Below, piece by piece: positions 15,342 to 23,089 of a DNA stretch of 43,324 bases; within the stretch, counting starts at the first letter, position 1; each line of letters begins with the position of its first letter. The position numbers and the translations under genes were made by a program. The notes under the pieces are model-generated. The model ran no database searches. It was given only the letters and a program-made list of their open reading frames with translations, and was not told the origin of the DNA. The DNA is from Pseudonocardiales bacterium (GTDB lineage Bacteria > Actinomycetota > Actinomycetes > Mycobacteriales > QHCD01), in the NCBI GenBank assembly GCA_003244255.1, contig QHCD01000075.1, positions 1 through 43,324 on the forward strand. Direction: 5' to 3'.

Positions 15342-16499
15342 GTGAGGCGGAGTGGGCACTACTCGGCGGCCGGTGCTGCACTGTTGGATGTGTTCCTGGC
15401 GGTCCTCGTTGTGACATTCCTGGTGTTCGGGTCGCGCCAGGCGGGGATTGACCAGGTGCCGCCGCGTCGCCCGCTCGATACGGCTGTGTACGTGGTCCTT
15501 GTGCTCGCGGGGCTTGCGCTGGTGTCGCGGCGGCGCGCGCCCGGAGCTCTGTTCGCCATCGAGGTGTCGTTGGGTCTGGTCTATCTGGGGCGTGGTTATC
15601 CCTACGGTCCGCTGCCGGTGCCGATCGCGCTGGCAGCCTATGGTCTCGCCCGCCGCCGCGGCACCCGGGTGACGCTGGCGGCGACGGGACCGGCGGCTCT
15701 CGCGCTGGTGCTCGCATATCTGGTCGGTTATCGACCGGCTGGGCTGCTCGGCGGCGCCGACGCCGTGGCTCAGGCCGGTTGGGTGCTGCTGCCCGCGCTG
15801 GTCGGGGGCCTGGTGCGGGAGGTCCGGGCGGCCGCGGCCCGGGCCGAGGAGGCCGCGGCCGGCCGTCGGGTGGAGCACGAGCGGCTGCGGGTAGCGCGAG
15901 AGGTCCATGACGTCGTCGGCCATGGGTTGTCGGTGATCTCCTTGCAGGCAGGCGTCGCCCTGCATGTGCTCGATCGCCGTCCCGAGCAGGCCCTCCCGGC
16001 GCTGGAGGCGATCCGGGCCACGAGCATCGCCGCGCTGGACGAGCTACGCGCGACGCTCGGGTCCGGGCCGCCCGAGGGCCAGGTATCGGGAGGGCTTGAC
16101 CGGCTGGACGCGATCGTCGACCAGCTCCGCGGGTGCGGCTTGACCGTCGAGGTGCAGACGGTTGGTGTCGCATGTGCGCTGGCTCCCGATATGGATCTGG
16201 TCGCGCTGCGCGTCGTTCAGGAGTCACTGACCAACGTGCTGCGCCACTCGGGCACTGCTACCGCACGGGTGCAGCTGCGCTACGAGCCGGGCCTACTCGG
16301 AGTCGCGGTCAGCGACGACGGCGCGGGGCGACCGGCAGATGCCAACCCGGTCGGCTCCGGCCGGGGGCTCGCTGGCCTGGCACAGCGGGCCACCGAGCTG
16401 GGTGGCTCTCTGCAGGCCGGCCGTGGCGAGGGCGGCGGCTGGCGAGTGATCGCGGCCCTTCCACTCCAACCGGGTGCAGGGTCGGTGCAGCCGCGGTGA
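15342..16499 (+). CDS. NarL-type sensor histidine kinase (HisKA_3)
   Basis: 385 residues, GTG start. Five or so membrane helices in the first 160 residues, with hardly any extracellular loop, then a coiled-coil linker (160-182), the HisKA_3 dimerisation domain with phosphorylated H189 in REVHDVVGHGLSVI, and a short HATPase domain (ESLTNVLRHSG, DDGAG, GLAGLAQRATELGG). The intramembrane sensor suggests it detects envelope or membrane stress. Its stop overlaps the regulator start by four bases (GTGA). Confidence 0.93.
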   Translation: MRRSGHYSAAGAALLDVFLAVLVVTFLVFGSRQAGIDQVPPRRPLDTAVYVVLVLAGLALVSRRRAPGALFAIEVSLGLVYLGRGYPYGPLPVPIALAAYGLARRRGTRVTLAATGPAALALVLAYLVGYRPAGLLGGADAVAQAGWVLLPALVGGLVREVRAAAARAEEAAAGRRVEHERLRVAREVHDVVGHGLSVISLQAGVALHVLDRRPEQALPALEAIRATSIAALDELRATLGSGPPEGQVSGGLDRLDAIVDQLRGCGLTVEVQTVGVACALAPDMDLVALRVVQESLTNVLRHSGTATARVQLRYEPGLLGVAVSDDGAGRPADANPVGSGRGLAGLAQRATELGGSLQAGRGEGGGWRVIAALPLQPGAGSVQPR

Positions 16500-17149
16500 T
16501 CCGTATCGTTGTCGTTGACGATCAGCCGCTGATCCGGTTGGGATTGCGGGTGCTGATCGAGACCGAGGACGACCTGCAGCTCGCCGGCGAAGCCGGGGAG
16601 GGGCCCGCAGCGCTGTCCCTGGTGCGACGGGTGCGGCCCGATGTCGCGCTGCTGGACATCCGGATGCCCGGACTGGACGGGCTCGAGGTCCTGAAGGCTA
16701 TCGTCGCCGACCCCGTCCTGGCGGCCACCAGGGTGGTGATCGTTACGACGTTCGCGCTCGATGAGTACCTCTTCGAGGCGTTACGCGCCGGGGCGAGCGG
16801 CTTCATCGTGAAGGACACCGACCCGGCGGAGCTACTCCGAGCGATTCGGGTGGTCGCTGCCGGCGAGTCGCTGCTGTCACCTACCATGACCCGGCGCCTC
16901 ATCGGTGCCTTCACCGCCCGCCCAGCGCTGCACGCGCCAGATCTCAGCGACCTGACCGCGCGCGAGCGGGAGATCACTGCGCTTGCCGGGCACGGCCTGA
17001 GCAATGACGAGATTGCCGGGCGACTGGTGATCAGCCCCGCCACGGCCCGCACGCACGTCAGCCGCGCGATGATCAAGCTCGGCGCCCGCGACCGTGCGCA
17101 GCTGGTCGTGCTGGCCCATCAGGCCGGTCTCGTCACGCCACCGGAATGA
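16496..17149 (+). CDS. NarL/LuxR-family response regulator
   Basis: 217 residues from the GTG at 16496, overlapping the kinase stop. The receiver has VVVDDQ (D8-D9), phosphorylated D54 in LLDIRMPG, T85-region VIVTTF and IVKDTDP. The C-terminal LuxR helix-turn-helix reads LTAREREITALAGHGLSNDE followed by IAGRLVISPATARTHVSRAM. Partner of the preceding kinase. Target genes are not evident, though the two membrane protein genes that follow are candidates. Confidence 0.95.
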   Translation: MIRIVVVDDQPLIRLGLRVLIETEDDLQLAGEAGEGPAALSLVRRVRPDVALLDIRMPGLDGLEVLKAIVADPVLAATRVVIVTTFALDEYLFEALRAGASGFIVKDTDPAELLRAIRVVAAGESLLSPTMTRRLIGAFTARPALHAPDLSDLTAREREITALAGHGLSNDEIAGRLVISPATARTHVSRAMIKLGARDRAQLVVLAHQAGLVTPPE

Positions 17150-17238
17150 CGTCCCTACGTCCGTCTGCGTAGCGCGAAGCCGCTCGCTGGCCGATGACCA
17201 TGAGGCGGTCGAGTACCACACTCGGAAAGATGACGCCG

Positions 17239-17631
17239 ATGATCAGAACCGTCGCGAAAGTCCAAGGATTGATTCTGATCCTCCTCGCCGTGAGCAGTCT
17301 GAGCGCCGGTAAGAACTCACTGCACGGGGCACTGAACATCGAATTGCAGATGAACATCATTCATCTGCTGACCGGCAGCTGGTTGGTCCTTGCTGGCTAT
17401 GCTCGTTCCGAAAAGGCGGCAACTGCCAGCGTGGCCGTTCTCAGCGCCGCATTCTTTGTAATGGGCGCTTCCGCGCTGTCTTCTTCTTTCGGGATTGTGG
17501 CGCATGGTTACAGCTGGATCCATGAGGTGATCCGCCTCGCGGTCGCTCTGCTCGGCGCCGAGGCGCTGATTGTTGGCAGGCTGAAGAAACGGAAACTGGC
17601 ATCAGAAAAAAGTTCGCGCCCAACGGCATAG
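17239..17631 (+). CDS. Small four-helix membrane protein, DUF4383-like
   Basis: 130 residues. ATG 17239 is preferred over ATG 17230 and 17194 because GGAAAG lies exactly nine bases before it. Four predicted helices; the segment NIIHLLTGSWLVLAG between helices 1 and 2 matches the N-x-x-H-L-x-x-G pattern of DUF4383 proteins. Codon use is visibly less GC-biased than its neighbours (ATT, TTC, GCA, AAA codons), which hints at later acquisition. Function unknown. Confidence 0.7.
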   Translation: MIRTVAKVQGLILILLAVSSLSAGKNSLHGALNIELQMNIIHLLTGSWLVLAGYARSEKAATASVAVLSAAFFVMGASALSSSFGIVAHGYSWIHEVIRLAVALLGAEALIVGRLKKRKLASEKSSRPTA

Positions 17632-17709
17632 GTCACGCCACCACGATGCGGGCGCTCCTCCGCCTGACGAGCGCGCGTCTGCCTTGCGCCATCCGCCGAT
17701 CGGAGACCC

Positions 17710-18579
17710 ATGTCCCCGCGCCTCCTGCATCGATCGCTGCGCGTTCTCCACCTCATCGCCGCCTGGGGGACCATCGGATATGTCTACGGGACGGTGCCCC
17801 GAAGCGTCGCCCAAGTCGGCTTCGTTCCCATCCTCGGCCTGACCGGCGTGGCGATGTGGCAGCTGCCGGGTATCCGCCGCTCGGTGCGGCGACACCGCGA
17901 CTCGGCGTTCTTCGCCGAATTGGCTACGCTTCCCACCATGCGGGCCGAGGGCGTCGCACGTCTGTGGGCCGGCCTCACGGCCGTGATCGGGTTCGCGGCG
18001 GTCGTCGCTCAGCTGGTGCTGGTCGTCCGCGACAACCTGAGCGCAGTCGGCTACTTCTCCTATTACACGATTGACAGCAACCTGATCGTCATCGTGCTCG
18101 CGGCGATGTTCGCCATCGCACCGCAGCGCGACTCGGCCGGCTGGCGGCTTGCCAGCCTGATCGGCCTGCTGTCTATCGCGATCACCGGGATCGTCTACAC
18201 CTCGGTGCTCCAAGGGCTCGTCGAGCTCGGCGGCGTCGGCCGGGTCACCAACATCGTCTTTCACTACCTGATCCCGATCGTGTCGGTCCTTGGCTGGCTG
18301 GTACTCGGCTCGCGGGGGCGCTGGCGTCCATCGACCCTCGGGCTGGCGGTGCTGTTTCCGCTGGCATGGCTGGCCTACACCCTGATCCGCGGCGCCGTCG
18401 TGCACACCTACCCCTATCCGTTCGTCGACGTCGACCAGCACGGCTACGCCATCGTCGCCCGCAACTGTGTCGCGATCACCGTGCTCTTCGTCATCGTCGG
18501 CGGGGTGATCCTGCTCATCGACGCCCGCGCGCCGAGCCTGCGAGCCCGGCGCCATCGCGCCGCCGTGGCCGTCGACTGA
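17710..18579 (+). CDS. Pr6Pr family membrane protein with N-terminal extension
   Basis: 289 residues. From about residue 80 the protein follows the Pr6Pr pattern: RLWAGLTAVIGFAAVVAQL, FSYYTIDSNLIVIV, FHYLIPIVSVLGWLVLG and LIRGAVVHTYPYPFVDVDQH, with six membrane helices. The first 75 residues are extra: two more hydrophobic segments (LRVLHLIAAWGTIGYVY and FVPILGLTGVAMW) with a His in the first. Pr6Pr is related to the FAR-17a/AIG1 (androgen-induced hydrolase-like) group, with no proven function in bacteria. Confidence 0.82.
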   Translation: MSPRLLHRSLRVLHLIAAWGTIGYVYGTVPRSVAQVGFVPILGLTGVAMWQLPGIRRSVRRHRDSAFFAELATLPTMRAEGVARLWAGLTAVIGFAAVVAQLVLVVRDNLSAVGYFSYYTIDSNLIVIVLAAMFAIAPQRDSAGWRLASLIGLLSIAITGIVYTSVLQGLVELGGVGRVTNIVFHYLIPIVSVLGWLVLGSRGRWRPSTLGLAVLFPLAWLAYTLIRGAVVHTYPYPFVDVDQHGYAIVARNCVAITVLFVIVGGVILLIDARAPSLRARRHRAAVAVD

Positions 18580-18616
18580 TCCCGCATCCGGGACGTGCGC
18601 GTGGCAGACTGCCAGC

Positions 18617-19306
18617 GTGCATCGGATGCTGGCGCGGCCGGCCGCACACCTGACCTCGGCGGCGCTGCGGATCGGTGGCCTCCCGCAGGTGCGTCTCGAT
18701 CCGCCGGATCCGGCTACCGCCCGGGAGTTCGATCGCTTCACCGCCGATAACGTCGACCGCTCGGCTCATACGACGACCGTTCGACCGCCCGGCGACCTCG
18801 CCGTCTATCTGCGCTGGCTGGCCGCGCACCGCGACGTGCTCTTCCACGGCACCAAGCAGGCCGACCTGGGCGAGCTGCATACCAAGCGTCTCACCAGCGA
18901 CGTCACTGACTTCGGTGCCCAGCAGGCGGTCTTTGCCTCTGACGACCCGATCTGGGCGATGTACTTCGCGCTGCTGCGCCGCGGCGACACGTTCGGGTCG
19001 ACCCGCAACGGGTCGTTGGCCGCTGTCGGCACCGAGCCGTGTCGGCGCCGGTACTTCCTCTCCGTCAATCACGGCCACGAGCCGGCGCTCGACCCTGGCT
19101 GGCTGTATGTCTTGCCACGTAAGGGATTTCGCTCCGAACGCCCGTGGTACGGCGTGTTGGACACAGCCCACTGGGTGAGCGAAGTGGCGGTGCGGCCGAT
19201 GGTGCGAATGGCTGTGGGCCTCGAAGACTTCCCGCTCGCCGACGCCGTCGGCCGGCACTCGCGCGACGAGTCGCTCGCCCGCACTCTGTGGAACGCACGC
19301 CGATGA
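18617..19306 (+). CDS. Unrecognised protein with ADP-ribosyltransferase-like motifs
   Basis: 229 residues, GTG start (ATG at 18626 is possible). The core reads RDVLFHGTKQADLGEL, then QQAVFASDDPIWAMYFALL, PGWLYVLPRKGF and VLDTAHWVSEVAVRPMVRM. An LFHG strand, a ...VFAS.D..WA..FA helix and a later W-x-Y strand resemble the ART/PARP fold, where the His binds NAD ribose, but a catalytic Glu cannot be assigned safely. No signal peptide or membrane helix. It overlaps the ROK kinase gene by four bases (ATGA), so the two are coupled. It may equally be an unrelated uncharacterised family. Confidence 0.6.
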   Translation: MHRMLARPAAHLTSAALRIGGLPQVRLDPPDPATAREFDRFTADNVDRSAHTTTVRPPGDLAVYLRWLAAHRDVLFHGTKQADLGELHTKRLTSDVTDFGAQQAVFASDDPIWAMYFALLRRGDTFGSTRNGSLAAVGTEPCRRRYFLSVNHGHEPALDPGWLYVLPRKGFRSERPWYGVLDTAHWVSEVAVRPMVRMAVGLEDFPLADAVGRHSRDESLARTLWNARR

Positions 19307-20328
19307 GCGCCGACTGGGTCGTCGTCGGTATCGACAACGGCGGCACGGCGAACAACGCGACCGTGCTGACGTCGGACGGCGACTTCCTCGTCGACCGGCT
19401 GGTCGAGACGCCGAGCCGAGTGCTCGACGGACCGCAGGTCGCGGTCGCGGCGATGGAGCTGGCGCTGGACGGCGTGCTCGGCGGCGTCGGACTGCCGCGC
19501 ACCGCCGTGCATGCCGTCGGGCTGGACACGCCCGGACCGGCCAGTGCGGACGGCGTCATCTCCTCGCTCGGCGCCACGAACTTCTCGGCGCAGGAGTGGC
19601 GCGGGTTCGACGTGCGGGGCGCGTTGGAACGGCGTGTCGGACTGCCGGTCGTCTACACCAACGACGGCAACGCGGCCGCCCTCTACGCCCATCACGCGCA
19701 CTTCGGCGCCGATTCCGGCCGTCGGTCCTCGGTTGCCGCGATCGTCGGCACCGGTCTGGGCGGCGGGATCGTGCAGGACGGTCGGGTCGTCAGCGGCGCG
19801 GCCGGGATGGCCGGCGAGCTCGGCCACGTGCACATCCCGATGGACGGCCTGCTCGCCGACGATCAGCCGACGCCGTCGTGCAACTGCGGCTTCTCCGGCG
19901 ACGTCGAGAGCGTCGCATCGCTGTCCGGCATCGTCCGCAACCTGCTGCCCTACTGGCTGGCCCGGTATCCCGACCACCCGCTGGCCGCGCTGCCGATCCT
20001 GGACGCGGCCAAGCAGGCACGCAGCTATGGCGAACGCAAGGATTCCCTTGCCCGCCAGCTGTTTGAGCAACAGGCGATTGCGATCGGGCGACTGTTCACG
20101 CTGGTCGCCAACATCACCGATCCGCATGGGTACTTCGTCGGCGGCGGCATCGTCGAGGCGGAACCGGGGTTCCGCGAGTGGTTCCTCGACGTCGTACGCC
20201 AGAACACGACCCTGCGCGCGGAGCAGGCAGCCGTCGCGTCGTTCGCCGTCGTGCCCGATCTGGACATGGCCGGTGCACGCGGATCGGCCGTCGCCGCCAT
20301 GGAGTCCGTCAACGCCGGGTCAGGATGA
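19303..20328 (+). CDS. ROK family sugar kinase-like protein
   Basis: 341 residues from ATG 19303. The ATPase phosphate loop is IDNGGT (residues 8-13), the catalytic region TNDGNAAAL contains the acidic residue, and GTGLGGGIV binds ATP. The ROK zinc motif (CxCGxxGCxE) is incomplete: after GELGHVHI the sequence is CNCGFSGDVES, with Asp in place of the third Cys. The family phosphorylates glucose, ManNAc, GlcNAc or fructose, but the altered zinc site and an insertion near 180-200 leave the substrate open. It is coupled to the upstream gene of unknown function. Confidence 0.85.
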   Translation: MSADWVVVGIDNGGTANNATVLTSDGDFLVDRLVETPSRVLDGPQVAVAAMELALDGVLGGVGLPRTAVHAVGLDTPGPASADGVISSLGATNFSAQEWRGFDVRGALERRVGLPVVYTNDGNAAALYAHHAHFGADSGRRSSVAAIVGTGLGGGIVQDGRVVSGAAGMAGELGHVHIPMDGLLADDQPTPSCNCGFSGDVESVASLSGIVRNLLPYWLARYPDHPLAALPILDAAKQARSYGERKDSLARQLFEQQAIAIGRLFTLVANITDPHGYFVGGGIVEAEPGFREWFLDVVRQNTTLRAEQAAVASFAVVPDLDMAGARGSAVAAMESVNAGSG

Positions 20329-20369
20329 CCGCCGCGCTCGCCGAACCGCTCCCGCTCTTGGGTCGCCCC

Positions 20370-20437
20370 CATGTTGATCATGCGGTTTCGGTACGCGACA
20401 CGCCGGTTTTCCGTCCCGGAAGCGCATGATCAACATG
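20370..20437. repeat. Palindromic intergenic repeat (15-base arms)
   Basis: CATGTTGATCATGCG (20370-20384) and its exact reverse complement CGCATGATCAACATG (20423-20437) flank a 38-base loop; flanking CCCC and GGGG blocks extend the symmetry. It sits between the ROK gene and the permease stub. Such GATCA-core palindromes recur in some actinobacterial genomes as REP-like elements, from memory. It may also act as a terminator for the ROK operon. Confidence 0.8.
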
Positions 20438-20845
20438 GAGGGGGCGGGTCGCGGGTCCATGGGGCGAGTCGACGGATTCTACGGCGGCCTGCTCGGCGCC
20501 GTGGCCGGCCTGCTGATCACCGACTACTGGCTGGTCCGCCGGTCGCGGTTGCAGCTGCGGGAGCTCTATCTCCAGGACGGCCGGTACTGGTACTCCGGCG
20601 GCTGGAACATCGCCGGCGTGATCGCCGCGGTTGTCGGCATGGTGCTCGCCGTCGGCGGCGCCTATTCGACGCCTGGCAACGGGCCGTTCCCGAGGCATGG
20701 ACTGATCCCGTTCCTCAAGCCACTCTACGACTACAGCTGGCTGATCGGATTCGCCGCCGCCGTCGTCGTCTACCTGCTGCTCTATCCGGTGCTGGCCCAG
20801 GACCGGAGGCGCAGCGTGGCCGCCCTACCGCTGGCTGCGGGGTGA
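20426..20845 (+). pseudogene. C-terminal stub of an NCS1 nucleobase/hydantoin permease
   Basis: From about 20470 the frame encodes FYGGLLGAVAGLLITDYWLV, then LRELYLQDGRYWYSGGWNIA and two more membrane helices, the conserved end of NCS1 transporters (uracil, allantoin, hydantoin). Full-length members have about 480 residues and twelve helices; only about 120 residues are here. The first residues (from ATG 20426) are read out of the right arm of the palindromic repeat, so the break lies at or next to that repeat. It precedes a pyrimidine catabolism operon and was probably its uptake protein. Confidence 0.8.
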
Positions 20846-20887
20846 CCCGGGGTTGCTCGCCGAAAGTGCGGGGGAGAGGCTTAGGCC

Positions 20888-22204
20888 ATGAGTGACATCC
20901 ACGCCCAATTGCTCGCCCGCCACCGCGCCGTCCTGCCGTCCTGGCTCGCGCTGTACTACGACGAACCGATCGAACTCGTCTCCGGCAGCGGCCGCCGGGT
21001 CACCGATGCCGAGGGGAACACCTACCTCGACTTCTTCGGCGGCATCCTGACGACGATGACCGGCTACGCCGTGCCGGAGGTGGTCGACGCCATCCGGGAG
21101 CAGGCGGGGAAGATGCTGCACACCTCGACGCTGTACCTCATCCGGCCGATGATCGAGCTGGCCGAGCAGATCGCGTCGCTCTCGCACATCCCGGGCGCCA
21201 AGGTGTTCTTCGGATCGTCTGGTACCGAAGCAAATGAGGCCGCGCTGCTCTTTGCGACCCAGGCACGCAGGTCGAACCAGGTGCTCGCCGTGCGCAACAG
21301 CTACCACGGCCGCTCCTTCGCCGCCATGGGCATCACCGGCATCCGTGGCTGGTCGGCGAGCAGCCTGTCCCCGCTGGCGATCAGCTACGTGCACCACGGC
21401 GACCGGAGCGCGGGACCGTTCGCCGGACTGTCAGACGAGGCCTACCTCCAGGCCATCGGGGCCGACGTCCGCGAGGTGATCGAGACGACGACGGCGGGTG
21501 ACGTCGCGTGCTTCATCACCGAGCCGATCCAGGGCGTGGGCGGCTTCCTCACGCCGTCGGATGGCTTCTTCAAGGCCATCAAGAACGTGCTCGACGACTA
21601 CGGCATCCTGTTTGTCTCCGACGAGGTGCAGACCGGCTGGGGACGCACCGGCGAGCACTTCTGGGCCATCGAGGCCCACGACGTGGTGCCGGACATGATC
21701 ACCTTCGCCAAGGGGCTCGGCAACGGCCTGGCCATCGGCGGCGTCGTCGGCCGCGGCGAGCTCGTGGACTGCGTGCCCGCCAACAGCATCTCCACCTTCG
21801 GCGGCAACCCGCTGGCCGCTGCGGGAGCTCTCGCGAACCTGCGCTACCTGCTCGACCACGACCTGCAGGGCAATGCCCGCACGCAGGGCGCGCGCCTGCA
21901 CGCGGGGCTCACCGAGCTGGTCGGCAAGTACGCCGTCGTCGGCGAGGTGCGCGGTAAGGGCCTGATGGCCGGGCTCACCCTCGTCGAACCGGCCACCCGG
22001 GTGCCCTCCGGAGCCGCCGCGGCAATGGTGCTGAACGAGGCCAAGGCCCACGGCCTGCTCATCGGCAAGGGCGGCATCGCCGGCAACGCCCTGCGCATCG
22101 CGCCGCCGTTGTCGGTGACCGCCGAGGAGGTCGACCAGGCGCTCGAGATTCTCGCCGCGGCGATCGACGCGACCGACCGGTCGATGGCCTCGGCTGCCAG
22201 CTGA
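20888..22204 (+). CDS. Class III PLP-dependent aminotransferase (beta-alanine type)
   Basis: 438 residues. Fold type I motifs: GSSGTEANEAA (110-120) binds the PLP phosphate, SDEVQTGWGRTG has D245, and ITFAKGLGNG has the Schiff-base lysine K275. Closest in pattern to the AGXT2/beta-alanine-pyruvate and 4-aminobutyrate aminotransferases. Followed by beta-ureidopropionase and dihydropyrimidinase genes, so it most likely removes the amino group from beta-alanine (or 3-aminoisobutyrate), the last product of reductive pyrimidine breakdown. The family is broad and specificity is inferred from context. Confidence 0.9.
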   Translation: MSDIHAQLLARHRAVLPSWLALYYDEPIELVSGSGRRVTDAEGNTYLDFFGGILTTMTGYAVPEVVDAIREQAGKMLHTSTLYLIRPMIELAEQIASLSHIPGAKVFFGSSGTEANEAALLFATQARRSNQVLAVRNSYHGRSFAAMGITGIRGWSASSLSPLAISYVHHGDRSAGPFAGLSDEAYLQAIGADVREVIETTTAGDVACFITEPIQGVGGFLTPSDGFFKAIKNVLDDYGILFVSDEVQTGWGRTGEHFWAIEAHDVVPDMITFAKGLGNGLAIGGVVGRGELVDCVPANSISTFGGNPLAAAGALANLRYLLDHDLQGNARTQGARLHAGLTELVGKYAVVGEVRGKGLMAGLTLVEPATRVPSGAAAAMVLNEAKAHGLLIGKGGIAGNALRIAPPLSVTAEEVDQALEILAAAIDATDRSMASAAS

Positions 22205-22233
22205 AATCCATATCCGAGTAGGAGATGTGCGCG

Positions 22234-23076
22234 ATGGCTAACGTCGTACGAGCCGCGCTGGTGCAGGCGAAGTGGACCGGCGACAAGGAGTCGATGATCA
22301 AGAACGCCGTCGCCGCGATTCATCAGGCCGGCGACCAGGGCGCGCAGGTCACCTGCCTGCAGGAGATCTTCTACGGCCCGTACTTCTGCCAGGTGCAGGA
22401 CGCCGCGTACTACGACTACGCCGAGCCGATGCCCGACGGCCCGACAATCGCGCTGATGTGCGACCTGGCGAAGGAGACCGACCAGGTGCTGATCGTGCCG
22501 ATCTACGAGGAAGAGCAGACCGGCGTCTACTACAACACGGCCGCGGTGATCGACGCCGACGGCCGGTATCTCGGCAAGCACCGCAAGAACCACATTCCGC
22601 AGGTCGGCGGCTTCTGGGAGAAGTACTACTTCAAGCCGGGCAACCTCGGCTACCCGACGTTCGACACCGCCGTCGGGCGCATCGGTGTCTACATCTGTTA
22701 CGAGCGGCATTTTCCCGAGGGCTGGCGTGCCCTCGGGCTGGGCGGCGCGAAGATCGTCTTCAACCCGTCGGCGACCAGCCGCGGGCTCTCGGAATACCTG
22801 TGGAAGCTCGAGCAGCCGGCGGCCGCCGTCGCGAACGAGTACTACGTCGGCGCGATCAACCGGGTCGGCATCGAACCGCTCGGCGACGACGACTTCTACG
22901 GCCAGTCCTACTTCGTGGACCCGCGCGGGCAGTTCGTCGGCGACGTCGCCTCCGACACCGCCGACGAGGTGCTGGTGCGCGACCTCGACATGGACCTGCT
23001 CCGCGAGGTGCGCCACACCTGGCAGTTCTACCGCGACCGGCGGCCGGACAGCTACGACGCGTTGACGACGCCGTAG
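22234..23076 (+). CDS. Beta-ureidopropionase (N-carbamoyl-beta-alanine amidohydrolase), nitrilase superfamily
   Basis: 280 residues from ATG 22234, chosen since AGGAG (22220-22224) is nine bases before it but abuts the earlier ATG at 22225. The nitrilase triad is visible: E44 in LQEIF, K118 in KHRKNHIP and nucleophile C155 in YICYERHFPE. It hydrolyses N-carbamoyl-beta-alanine to beta-alanine, CO2 and ammonia in the cytoplasm. N-carbamoylputrescine amidases share much of this sequence, but the adjoining dihydropyrimidinase gene, 13 bases downstream, decides for the pyrimidine pathway. Confidence 0.9.
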   Translation: MANVVRAALVQAKWTGDKESMIKNAVAAIHQAGDQGAQVTCLQEIFYGPYFCQVQDAAYYDYAEPMPDGPTIALMCDLAKETDQVLIVPIYEEEQTGVYYNTAAVIDADGRYLGKHRKNHIPQVGGFWEKYYFKPGNLGYPTFDTAVGRIGVYICYERHFPEGWRALGLGGAKIVFNPSATSRGLSEYLWKLEQPAAAVANEYYVGAINRVGIEPLGDDDFYGQSYFVDPRGQFVGDVASDTADEVLVRDLDMDLLREVRHTWQFYRDRRPDSYDALTTP

Positions 23077-23089
23077 GGGAAGGCCGCAC

